Positions 1 through 5,882 of a DNA stretch of 6,133 nucleotides are shown here, piece after piece. Numbering within the stretch: the first letter of the stretch is position 1; the number at the start of each line of letters is the position of its first letter. The position numbers and the translations under genes are program-made. The notes beneath the pieces are model-generated. The model was not told where the DNA came from, ran no database searches, and worked only from the letters and a program-made list of their open reading frames with translations. The stretch is from Lachnospira sp. UBA5912 (lineage in GTDB: Bacteria; Bacillota; Clostridia; Lachnospirales; Lachnospiraceae): assembly GCA_002435585.1 (NCBI GenBank), contig DJDY01000076.1:1-6133 (forward strand), in the 5' to 3' direction.

Positions 1-368
1 ATACAACTGATTCAGCTGTACGTCTTACACACTATCCTACAGGAATAGTTATCTACTCACAGACAGAAAAGTCACAGATACAGAATAAGGAAAAAGCATT
101 TGCACTCTTAAGAGCTAAATTATATGATCTTGAAACACAGAAGGCTCATGATGCAGAAGCTGATGCAAGAAGAAGCCAGATAGGTACTGGTGACCGAGCA
201 GAAAAGATCAGAACTTATAACTTCCCACAGGGAAGAGTTACAGACCACAGAATAGGTCTTACTCTTTATAAGCTTGATAAGATTATGAATGGTGATATAC
301 AGGAAATAATAGATGCATGTATTGCAGCTGATCAGGCAGCAAAGCTTGCAAAGATGGGCGATGAATAA
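1..368 (+). CDS. prfA: Peptide chain release factor 1, C-terminal part (5' end outside window)
   Basis: The first complete codon is at position 3 and 121 residues are visible before the TAA at 366-368. Release factor 1 recognises UAA and UAG in the ribosomal A site and triggers peptide release in the cytoplasm. The visible part begins just after where the catalytic GGQ loop should lie, so that loop and the codon-recognition domain are not in the window. The assignment rests on the stretch [15 protein letters not shown] near the start and on [20 protein letters not shown] in the middle, both family hallmarks. The double threonine in NTTDSAVR-type sequence favours RF1 over RF2, which usually has N-K-T-D there. 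The charged Ala-rich tail ends in KMGDE, a normal place for the family to stop. No sign of damage is seen. A terminator follows directly, so this gene ends its transcription unit. Confidence 0.95.
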   Translation, partial: TTDSAVRLTHYPTGIVIYSQTEKSQIQNKEKAFALLRAKLYDLETQKAHDAEADARRSQIGTGDRAEKIRTYNFPQGRVTDHRIGLTLYKLDKIMNGDIQEIIDACIAADQAAKLAKMGDE

Positions 369-376
369 ATAAAAAC

Positions 377-409
377 GGTCTTAGACATATGTGTCTAAGA
401 CCATTTTTT
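377..409 (+). terminator. Intrinsic terminator of prfA, possibly bidirectional
   Basis: An 11-bp perfect stem pairs GGTCTTAGACA (377-387) with TGTCTAAGACC (392-402) around a TATG tetraloop, and six T residues follow at 404-409. It begins 8 bp after the prfA stop. On the other strand the hairpin is followed by five T residues (complement of 371-375), so it may also stop leftward transcripts from the HD-GYP gene, which ends about 130 bp to the right and has no clear terminator of its own. Confidence 0.92.
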
Positions 410-441
410 ATATAGTTTATATAGTTAAGAATTCCATACAA

Positions 442-483
442 ATGATAAATGTTATATCATAAATATTATATGATAAATATTGT
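442..483. repeat. Three-copy 14-bp tandem repeat
   Basis: Three adjacent 14-bp units lie at 442-455 (ATGATAAATGTTAT), 456-469 (ATCATAAATATTAT) and 470-483 (ATGATAAATATTGT). Each differs from the consensus ATGATAAATATTAT at only one position. The array sits between the convergent 3' ends of prfA and the HD-GYP gene. No function is evident; slippage in AT-rich DNA would explain it. Confidence 0.75.
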
Positions 484-530
484 TGAGGCGTAATAACAGC
501 GTATTAAGTGTGCTGCTTAGCAAAAGAACA

Positions 531-1628
531 TTACTTAATAACTATATTAGCGCATTTTATATCATCACTAAGATTGTATACCTTTCCCGACTTGATACCA
601 ACTACAGTTGGACGTAGTATGTAGTGCTCATTGTTCTTAACGACCTTGGCCTTCTCACCATTGCTTAGTTCGACAATAGAATCAACAGGATATAGAATTA
701 TACTTTCAAGGAAGCTTTTCATGGCTTTAATATCAAGTTCTTCGGTCATGGACATAATCATCTCAACGGCATCACGTTGTGAAAATGCTGACTTGTAAGG
801 TCTTTCTGTAACAAGGGCATCATATATATCGGCGACAGTTAATATTCTTGAATACTGTGTTATCTTATCACTTGGAAAACCAACAGGATATCCTTTGCTG
901 TTCATCTTTTCATGGTGTTGCAATACAGCCATACATACATCGTTACTGAAATCTTTCTTATCTTTTATCATGCGGTATCCGAATACAGGATGCTGTTTCA
1001 TGACGGCGAATTCCTCATCAGTAAGCCTTGCAGGTTTGTTGAGTATATTGGAAGGAATCTTGGTTTTACCTATGTCATGAAGAAGTCCTGCGACACCTAT
1101 CTCATATATCTGTTTCTGTGCTAAACCCTGCTGCTTGGCGAGTATCATTGACATGGTTGCAACATCAACGCTATGTTTAAAGGTATATTCATCACTTGTT
1201 TTAAGTGCACTTATATCTACCGCTATTGCATCGTTGTCATTGATTGCATCCATCAGGCTTGAAGCTATATTGTTGGTAGTATCAGCAAGCTGTTCAGATT
1301 CAGCATTAGCATATATATACTGAATTCCTTCAGCTACTCTTGTTTTAACACTGTCTGAAAGCTCAACCTTTGATTTATCATCGGTGTGAAGACGCTCAAT
1401 CTGTTTCTTCGCTTCAGGTGATATACTTTTTTCTATATCTTCATCAGATTCTTCACCTGTCTGGATATATACCATCATAACTCCCATCTTAAGGAGTGAG
1501 TCAATAACATAATTATCAAGAATAGAACCTTTATGAACCAGATTACGTCCTGCTCTGTCTACAATTGCCTGGTCAATCTTCATACCTGGTTTTAATTGTC
1601 TTGTTCTCATTAAACGTCTTGTAATCAT
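531..1628 (-). CDS. HD-GYP domain protein, probable cyclic-di-GMP phosphodiesterase
   Basis: HD-GYP enzymes hydrolyse the second messenger c-di-GMP to pGpG or GMP in the cytoplasm, lowering its level and usually favouring motility over surface growth. This protein has 365 residues. Residues 1-58 form a small N-terminal domain typical of stand-alone HD-GYP proteins, followed by a charged helical linker to about 145. The catalytic domain runs from about 150 to 300. The metal and phosphate ligands are all visible: H152, H184-D185 in HDIGK, K188, H213, H238-H239 and D267 in ADIYDAL. The GYP motif reads HHEKMNSKGYP (238-248), with N and S where the consensus has D and G, but no metal ligand is lost. 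A short C-terminal module (about 310-365, YPVDSIVELSNG) is common in clostridial members. The ATG at 1628 is preceded by TGGAGAA (complement of 1638-1644) at good spacing. It is transcribed alone, divergently from the antiporter gene. There is no sensor or receiver domain and no membrane segment. Activity is inferred from the motifs. Confidence 0.92.
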   Translation of the reverse strand: MITRRLMRTRQLKPGMKIDQAIVDRAGRNLVHKGSILDNYVIDSLLKMGVMMVYIQTGEESDEDIEKSISPEAKKQIERLHTDDKSKVELSDSVKTRVAEGIQYIYANAESEQLADTTNNIASSLMDAINDNDAIAVDISALKTSDEYTFKHSVDVATMSMILAKQQGLAQKQIYEIGVAGLLHDIGKTKIPSNILNKPARLTDEEFAVMKQHPVFGYRMIKDKKDFSNDVCMAVLQHHEKMNSKGYPVGFPSDKITQYSRILTVADIYDALVTERPYKSAFSQRDAVEMIMSMTEELDIKAMKSFLESIILYPVDSIVELSNGEKAKVVKNNEHYILRPTVVGIKSGKVYNLSDDIKCANIVIK

Positions 1629-1725
1629 ATAATTTAATTCTCCATTCTGGTCCGATTGGTATATCTTTAAAAATAGATTAGTAAAATAGTAATCTTACAT
1701 AGTTTAAACAGTTTTTACATGTAAT

Positions 1726-1754
1726 ATTATACATTATATAACAATAAATTTCTA
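1726..1754 (-). promoter_or_regulatory. Likely sigma-A promoter of the HD-GYP gene
   Basis: On the minus strand a perfect TATAAT (complement of 1726-1731) is preceded, after a 17-bp spacer, by TAGAAA (complement of 1749-1754), a 4/6 match to TTGACA. Transcription would begin near 1719 and leave a leader of about 90 nt. A second TATAAT (complement of 1733-1738) lies 7 bp upstream but has a poorer -35. A-tracts further upstream could act as an UP element. Confidence 0.5.
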
Positions 1755-1766
1755 CATTTTCATATG

Positions 1767-1788
1767 TTTTTCTATATTTTTTCTATAT
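1767..1788. repeat. Two tandem 11-bp TTTTTCTATAT units, phased A-tracts
   Basis: The unit TTTTTCTATAT occurs exactly twice in a row (1767-1777 and 1778-1788), with a looser T-rich continuation towards 1750. The period is close to one helical turn, so the tracts face the same side of the DNA and may bend it. They lie just upstream of the proposed HD-GYP promoter. Confidence 0.6.
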
Positions 1789-1821
1789 GTTACTTTGTTT
1801 AAATATGTAAAATATAGTTTA

Positions 1822-1835
1822 TTTTGTCGAAAAAA
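1822..1835. promoter_or_regulatory. Candidate Spo0A box
   Basis: TTTTGTCGAAAAAA contains the exact Spo0A core TGTCGAA at 1825-1831, flanked by the T and A runs preferred around that core. Spo0A is the response regulator that controls sporulation and stationary-phase genes in Firmicutes. The site lies roughly 110-120 bp upstream of both proposed start points, so its target is not clear. A 7-bp core can occur by chance in 6 kb; the extended match makes this one more credible. Confidence 0.45.
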
Positions 1836-1912
1836 CATAACATGTAATTAAACATACAATATTATATTTTACTCTTTAGACACGTACATCATATTATTAC
1901 ATATAATGATTT

Positions 1913-1941
1913 TTGACACATACACCTTATTATATTATACT
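1913..1941 (+). promoter_or_regulatory. Sigma-A promoter of the NhaC-family gene
   Basis: A perfect -35 box TTGACA (1913-1918) and TATACT (1936-1941) are separated by exactly 17 bp in otherwise AT-rich DNA. Transcription should start near 1948, giving a leader of about 97 nt before the GTG start at 2045. This is the clearest promoter in the window. Confidence 0.8.
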
Positions 1942-1984
1942 ATATATCTATATGCTTATATCAGAATGTATATTTGATATTAAG

Positions 1985-2014
1985 GTTGGGAGCAGATAAA
2001 AGTCTGCTTCCAAC
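1985..2014 (+). promoter_or_regulatory. Strong hairpin in the nhaC mRNA leader
   Basis: A 12-bp stem with one G-U pair joins GTTGGGAGCAGA (1985-1996) and TCTGCTTCCAAC (2003-2014) around the loop TAAAAG. It falls inside the predicted leader, ending 19 nt before the ribosome binding site. The following TTGATTTGTT is T-rich but broken by purines, so it is a weak terminator tail at best. It could be an attenuator, an mRNA-stabilising structure or a protein-binding site; the sequence does not decide. Confidence 0.6.
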
Positions 2015-2044
2015 TTGATTTGTTATAAAATGTGGAGGTGTTTT

Positions 2045-3352
2045 GTGAAGAAATCTAATGCGGCAGCATTACTGCCCATACTTGTTTTTTTAATATTATA
2101 TCTTGGACTTGGAGTTATGTTTGAATATGTTATGAAGATTCCTATGGGATTCTATAATATACCTATCATAGCAGCATTTCTTGTGGCTATTCTGGTGGCA
2201 TGCCTACAGAACAGAAGTGTATCATTTGATGAAAAGTTAGAGATAATGGCGGGAGGACTTGCTGATAAGAACATTATAACTATGATTCTTATATTCCTTA
2301 CGGCGGGCGTGTTCGTAGGTGTTGCTGGAAGGAGCAGTGCAGAGAGCGTAGCTTATTTCATGCTTGATATAATTCCTGCAAGGTTCTCGGTTGCAGTGCT
2401 TTTTATAGTAGCCTGCTTTGTTTCAACGGCGATGGGAACATCAGTTGGAACGATAACACTTATTGTTCCTATAGCGGTTGCTGTATCAGAGGCTTCGGGT
2501 TTTTCTGTACAGCTATGTATAGCATCGGTTATGGGTGGTGCCATGTTTGGCGATAATCTGTCTTTTATCTCAGATACGACTATAGCGGCATGTAACGGAC
2601 AGGGATGTGCCATGAAGGACAAGTTTAAGGAGAATTTCTGGATAGCATTTCCAGCGGCAGCAGCAACACTTATTATTATTCTTATGTTGTCCTTCAGGAC
2701 AGATATAGCCGGCGGTGTGACTCATGATTATAATCTCATACAGATTATACCTTATGTGTTTGTGCTTATCGGAGGTATAGCAGGGGTTAATGTATTTCTT
2801 GTATTGTTAACAGGAATACTTTCGGGAATAGTTATTGTTCTTGCAAGTGGTCATATTGGCGTATATGCACTTATTGGCAATATAGGTTCAGGAGTTTCAG
2901 GCATGTTTGAAACAAGCATGGTGGCTATACTTGTTTCTGCACTGTGTGCCCTTATAAGGGAATATGGTGGCTTTACAGCACTGCTTGAATGGATTAAGAA
3001 AACATTTAAGGGAAAGAGAGGCGGACAGCTTGGAGTTGGTCTTTTAGTTGGAACCATGGATATAGCAACAGCTAACAATACGGTAGCTATAGTTATGGCG
3101 AATCCGATAGCTAAGGAGATGGCAAAGACATATGGAATATCTAACAGAAAAACGGCTTCACTCCTTGATACATTTTCTTGCATATTCCAGGGGGTAATAC
3201 CTTATGGAGCGCAGATGCTTGTGGCCATATCTGCAGCAAACGAACTTGGTTATGCTACATCCGCATTTCAGATAATACCAGTCCTGTTCTATCCACTTAT
3301 GTTGCTTATCAGCTCGCTTATATGGATATATGTCATACCTGCTGACAAGTAA
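2045..3352 (+). CDS. NhaC-family Na+/H+ antiporter (COG1757-type membrane transporter)
   Basis: This is a 435-residue polytopic membrane protein with about eleven hydrophobic segments, the usual size and shape of the NhaC family. These proteins exchange cytoplasmic Na+ for external H+, though some relatives carry organic solutes such as amino acids. Family marks are GTSVGT (131-136), GDNLSFISDTT (169-179, the charged polar stretch expected in the ion path), TMDIATANNTVAI (337-349) and FQGVIPYGAQM (381-391). The reading frame is open back to a TTG at 2015, and an ATG lies at 2030. GTG at 2045 is preferred because GGAGG (2034-2038) is spaced correctly only for it, and MKKSNAAALL leads naturally into the first membrane helix. 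The gene has its own promoter and a leader hairpin and is followed by a terminator, so it is likely transcribed alone. The transported ion is inferred from family only. Confidence 0.87.
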   Translation: MKKSNAAALLPILVFLILYLGLGVMFEYVMKIPMGFYNIPIIAAFLVAILVACLQNRSVSFDEKLEIMAGGLADKNIITMILIFLTAGVFVGVAGRSSAESVAYFMLDIIPARFSVAVLFIVACFVSTAMGTSVGTITLIVPIAVAVSEASGFSVQLCIASVMGGAMFGDNLSFISDTTIAACNGQGCAMKDKFKENFWIAFPAAAATLIIILMLSFRTDIAGGVTHDYNLIQIIPYVFVLIGGIAGVNVFLVLLTGILSGIVIVLASGHIGVYALIGNIGSGVSGMFETSMVAILVSALCALIREYGGFTALLEWIKKTFKGKRGGQLGVGLLVGTMDIATANNTVAIVMANPIAKEMAKTYGISNRKTASLLDTFSCIFQGVIPYGAQMLVAISAANELGYATSAFQIIPVLFYPLMLLISSLIWIYVIPADK

Positions 3353-3414
3353 GATATTGTTTTAATATAAAATGTATTTATCAATACGTATAAATGAAGT
3401 AAAAATCCATTGAG

Positions 3415-3426
3415 ATTGTATACAAT
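3415..3426. promoter_or_regulatory. 12-bp perfect palindrome with a nearby repeated half-site
   Basis: ATTGTATACAAT is a perfect dyad, and its first eight bases recur at 3432-3439, 17 bp downstream. The TTGTATACAA core resembles operators bound by some GntR-family repressors. It lies between nhaC and the MCP gene, where no convincing promoter was found. A chance palindrome in AT-rich DNA is possible. Confidence 0.3.
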
Positions 3427-3445
3427 TTGATATTGTATAACGAAA

Positions 3446-3488
3446 CCGTATCTGTTAAAATGATACCCAGCAGATACGGCTTTTGCTT
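3446..3488 (+). terminator. Probable intrinsic terminator downstream of nhaC
   Basis: CCGTATCTG (3446-3454) pairs perfectly with CAGATACGG (3471-3479), extendable by two weaker pairs, with a loop of 12-16 nt. The tail CTTTTGCTTT (3480-3489 region) is U-rich but interrupted. It sits 93 bp after the nhaC stop and 27 bp before the MCP ribosome binding site. If the MCP promoter lies upstream of it, it would act as a leader attenuator instead. Confidence 0.6.
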
Positions 3489-3529
3489 TATATAAAAGTT
3501 TTGCATTGTAAATCAGGAGGTACGCACAT

Positions 3530-5034
3530 ATGTCAGATATATCGACTAAAAAAGATATAGAATTTAACGAAAGAGCTTATATGAATAAGAAATTGCTTCT
3601 ATGCTACAGGATTATTTCGGTAGTACTTTTTATAGCTTATATTGTGGAAGTTGTTAAGGGAAACAGGACGGCGTTGTATGTTGCGGTATTTTCAGCGATA
3701 CTTATAATACCAGTTATAGCAGCTTCACTCGTGTATAAGAAGAATCCTGAGGCTAAGCTTGTAAGAAGTATAACAGCATTAGGATATGGCATATTATATG
3801 CTTTTGTTTTGTGGACATCTGTAAGTATACTGGCTTTTACATATGCTATACCTATGATTATAGCTATATCAGTGTTTGCAGATAAAATGTATACGCTGAA
3901 GGTAGGAATAGCAAGTGCTTTTATTAATATTGTATATATAATCATACAGTATATTTCTGTTGGAATTACAAGTGCAGATATTGTAAATTACGAGATACAG
4001 GTTGCAGTTATGGCACTTATAGTTGCATTTTCTTATATAACAACAGAGGCATTACAGCACATATCTGATTACAAGCTTAAGTCGATAGAAGCAGAAAAGA
4101 AGAAATCAGATGCGATGATTGAGAAGATAATAAGCGCCAATGATAATCTTCAAAGTGAGATATCACAGATAACTGAAGAATCAAAGAATATGGCATCACA
4201 GGGTGAGAGCAGCCAGTTAGCTGTTTCACAGATGGTTTCAGGTGCTAACGAGCTTGCCTCAACTGTACAGAACCAGCTTGAGATGACGGAAAGCATAGGT
4301 AAGCTTACAACAGATGCAAGACAGCTTATAGAAGACATTAAGAAACAGTTTGAGGTTACATCTTCAACAACAGATGATGGTAATAAGAATATGGAAAAAC
4401 TTGCTGACGTTTCTAATGAGAGTAAGAATATAGGCAGCGAAGTAAGTAAGAGTATGGAAGAGCTTTCGACCAAGTCAGAGGAAGCCAAGTCTATACTTGA
4501 GATGATTAACGGAATAACAAGGCAGACAGCACTTCTTGCACTTAATGCGAGCATAGAAGCAGCAAGAGCTGGTGAAGCAGGTGCAGGCTTTGCAGTTTAG
4601 CTGACCAGATAAAAAAGCTTGCAGAAGAAACACAGAAGTCAACAGAAGATATAGCTGACATCATAGGTGCACTTTCCATGCAGGCCGAAAATGCTGGCAA
4701 CAGTGTTGGTAATCTTCTTAAGGCTAATGAAACACAGCTTGAGCTTGTAGATAAATCAAAGAAATCTTTCGATACAATCAAAGAAGATATAGATGATATC
4801 AAGACCAAAGTGGATAACGAATATCAGTATATGGATAACATAACAACAAGTAATGATGAGATTACACAGCATATAGAAAGTCTTAGTGCATTTAGTGAAG
4901 AGCTTCTTGCTAATACAGAGAATACACAGGAATTAAGCAACAAGACTATCAATGGTACAAAGAATATTAACAACCTGCTGGAAGCAGCGATGAAAGAGAT
5001 GTCTAAGCTTCAGGGTATCATAGATAACAAGTAA
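3530..5034 (+). pseudogene. Methyl-accepting chemotaxis protein gene, frameshifted in the signalling tip
   Basis: MCPs are membrane receptors that control the CheA kinase and so flagellar rotation. The ATG at 3530 follows AGGAGG (3515-3520) at good spacing. Residues 22-172 hold five or six hydrophobic segments with no sizeable extracellular domain, so the sensor is probably the membrane part itself. No clear HAMP domain is seen. From about 180 on, the protein is a coiled-coil signalling domain, with the tip read as GITRQTALLALNASIEAARA. The frame then stops at TAG 4598-4600 right after AGEAGAGFAV. The expected continuation, ADQIKKLAEETQKS, is present in another frame from 4600 and stays open to TAA 5032-5034. 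Restoring one base between 4597 and 4599 (GTT-GTA-GCT) would give an intact protein of 501 residues. As written the product would be 356 residues, lacking the return arm of the hairpin, and could not form the normal four-helix bundle. The downstream part shows no other damage, which fits a very recent mutation or a base-call error. No slippery heptamer is in phase. Confidence 0.85.
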
Positions 5035-5062
5035 TAAAATTACCGGTGTCAGGAAAGTAGAT

Positions 5063-5701
5063 ATGGATAATATGAATAACATTAATATTATTGATGTAGA
5101 AAAAGAGAATATAGTTAATAATAAAAATGTAGAAAATGTTTTAAAAAATAATACAGAAGACAATAATACGGAAATAACATGTGAAGGAAGAAAAAAGAAT
5201 ATTATTCTTATAGGAATGCCGGGAAGTGGAAAAAGCACATTGGGAGTTGTGCTTGCCAAAAAACTTGGTTACTCATTCATAGATTCAGATATAGTCATAC
5301 AGGATACCTACGGATGTACGCTTGAAGAACTTATAGACAAGCATGGTGATGCCGGTTTTATACAGATAGAGAATGATGTTAACTGCCATATATCACCAGA
5401 GCATACGATTATAGCAACTGGTGGAAGTGCAGTATACGGAAAAGAAGCTATGGAGCATTTTAAGAATATAGGAACTGTTATATATCTTAAGGTGTCTGAA
5501 AAAGAGCTTGAATCAAGACTTGGAAGTCTTAAAGAGCGTGGAGTTGTATCTAACGGTAAGACAACTATAGAGGAGATATTTACTGATAGAAAAAGACTGT
5601 ATGAAAAGTATGCAGATATGGTCATTGAGCAGGAAGGTATGGATATAAGAGCAATAGTAGAGGATATGTATGCAAAGATTGTAAAGGATATACAGCCATA
5701 A
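5063..5701 (+). CDS. Shikimate kinase-like P-loop kinase, divergent substrate site
   Basis: The 212-residue protein has the fold signature of shikimate kinase, which phosphorylates shikimate in the aromatic amino acid pathway. Walker A is GMPGSGKST (51-59), followed by the DSD pair of acidic residues (74-76), the glycine loop ATGGSAV (118-124), an arginine at 159 in the lid region and R176-R178 before LYEKYAD. The substrate side is unusual. Canonical enzymes have GFR, where the arginine holds the shikimate carboxylate; here it reads GFIQIE (98-103), with I100 in its place. The GGG loop is GGS, and the RPLL lid motif is RGVV. Related divergent members occur in other Firmicutes as I recall, so substrate assignment is uncertain. 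Residues 1-42 form an Asn-rich, probably disordered extension absent from typical kinases of about 170 residues. AGGAAAG (5051-5057) supports ATG 5063. The gene begins 28 bp after the MCP frame ends and is likely cotranscribed. Tandem TAA stops end it. Confidence 0.8.
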   Translation: MDNMNNINIIDVEKENIVNNKNVENVLKNNTEDNNTEITCEGRKKNIILIGMPGSGKSTLGVVLAKKLGYSFIDSDIVIQDTYGCTLEELIDKHGDAGFIQIENDVNCHISPEHTIIATGGSAVYGKEAMEHFKNIGTVIYLKVSEKELESRLGSLKERGVVSNGKTTIEEIFTDRKRLYEKYADMVIEQEGMDIRAIVEDMYAKIVKDIQP

Positions 5702-5709
5702 TAATTGTG

Positions 5710-5739
5710 AGTCGGACATTATCAAAACGGCTTTGTTTA
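5710..5739 (+). terminator. Weak terminator-like hairpin after the kinase gene
   Basis: AGTCG (5710-5714) can pair with CGGCT (5728-5732), with one G-U pair and a 13-nt loop, followed by TTGTTTAT. The stem is short, so this is only a tentative end for the MCP-kinase transcript. Confidence 0.3.
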
Positions 5740-5810
5740 TAATTGTTTATTATTGTGTTAATAATTTTGATGAAAATGTTTATATAAAGTTAAAAAAATT
5801 AATAAAAAGG

Positions 5811-5837
5811 TTGTAAATTGTCGAAATTTGTTATAAA
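5811..5837 (+). promoter_or_regulatory. Likely extended -10 promoter of the 3'-most gene
   Basis: TATAAA (5832-5837) is preceded by TG one base upstream (5829-5830), making an extended -10 element. A TTGTAA (5811-5816) is the best -35 but its spacer is only 15 bp. Transcription would begin near 5843 and give a leader of about 40 nt. The spacer holds a Spo0A-box core, and the -10 overlaps a Rex-like dyad, so this promoter is a plausible target of regulation. Confidence 0.5.
5819..5825. promoter_or_regulatory. Candidate Spo0A box within a promoter
   Basis: TGTCGAA is the exact Spo0A core, flanked by A/T on both sides (AAATTGTCGAAATTT). It lies between the proposed -35 and -10 of the downstream gene, a position where binding would be expected to block RNA polymerase. 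The prediction rests on sequence match and placement only. Confidence 0.45.
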
Positions 5838-5845
5838 ATTAACAC
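5828..5845. promoter_or_regulatory. Rex-like dyad overlapping the -10 element
   Basis: TTGTTATAAAATTAACAC matches the clostridial Rex operator pattern TTGTTAA-N4-TTAACAA at 12 of 14 specified positions. Rex represses fermentation and redox genes until the NADH/NAD+ ratio rises. The match may be fortuitous, since part of it is the -10 box itself. Confidence 0.25.
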
Positions 5846-5882
5846 AACATATAATCAGTGGATTGATCGGAGGCGTTTTAAT

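Larger units (their letters stand above)
1629..2044. other. AT-rich divergent regulatory region between the HD-GYP and nhaC genes
   Basis: This 416-bp stretch holds no credible gene. It contains the ribosome binding site and a likely promoter for the leftward HD-GYP gene, a Spo0A-box match, 11-bp phased T/A tracts, a canonical promoter for the rightward antiporter gene and a strong hairpin in that gene's leader. Outside these elements it is very AT-rich. I looked for c-di-GMP riboswitch conserved elements upstream of the HD-GYP gene and saw none. Confidence 0.7.

Noticed and set aside
497..515. A hairpin after the HD-GYP stop as its own terminator.
   Set aside because: On the minus-strand transcript only about four base pairs form before a mismatch, and no U-run follows.
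669..675. A third exact Spo0A core (TTCGACA on the plus strand).
   Set aside because: It lies inside the HD-GYP coding sequence and encodes part of VELSNG, far from any promoter; one such 7-mer is expected by chance in a window of this size.
1629..1720. Possible c-di-GMP riboswitch in the HD-GYP leader.
   Set aside because: No conserved GEMM-type core elements or matching stems are visible, only AT-rich sequence.
2015..2044. An upstream TTG (2015) or ATG (2030) as the antiporter start, adding up to ten residues.
   Set aside because: The strong GGAGG lies inside this extension and is placed correctly only for GTG 2045.
3445..3480. A sigma-D flagellar-type promoter for the chemoreceptor.
   Set aside because: TAAA-like and CCGATAT-like fragments exist, but their spacing is wrong.
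4591..4604. Programmed ribosomal frameshift joining the two halves of the chemoreceptor.
   Set aside because: No in-phase slippery heptamer is present, the valine tRNA could not re-pair after a -1 slip, and this gene family is not known for recoding.
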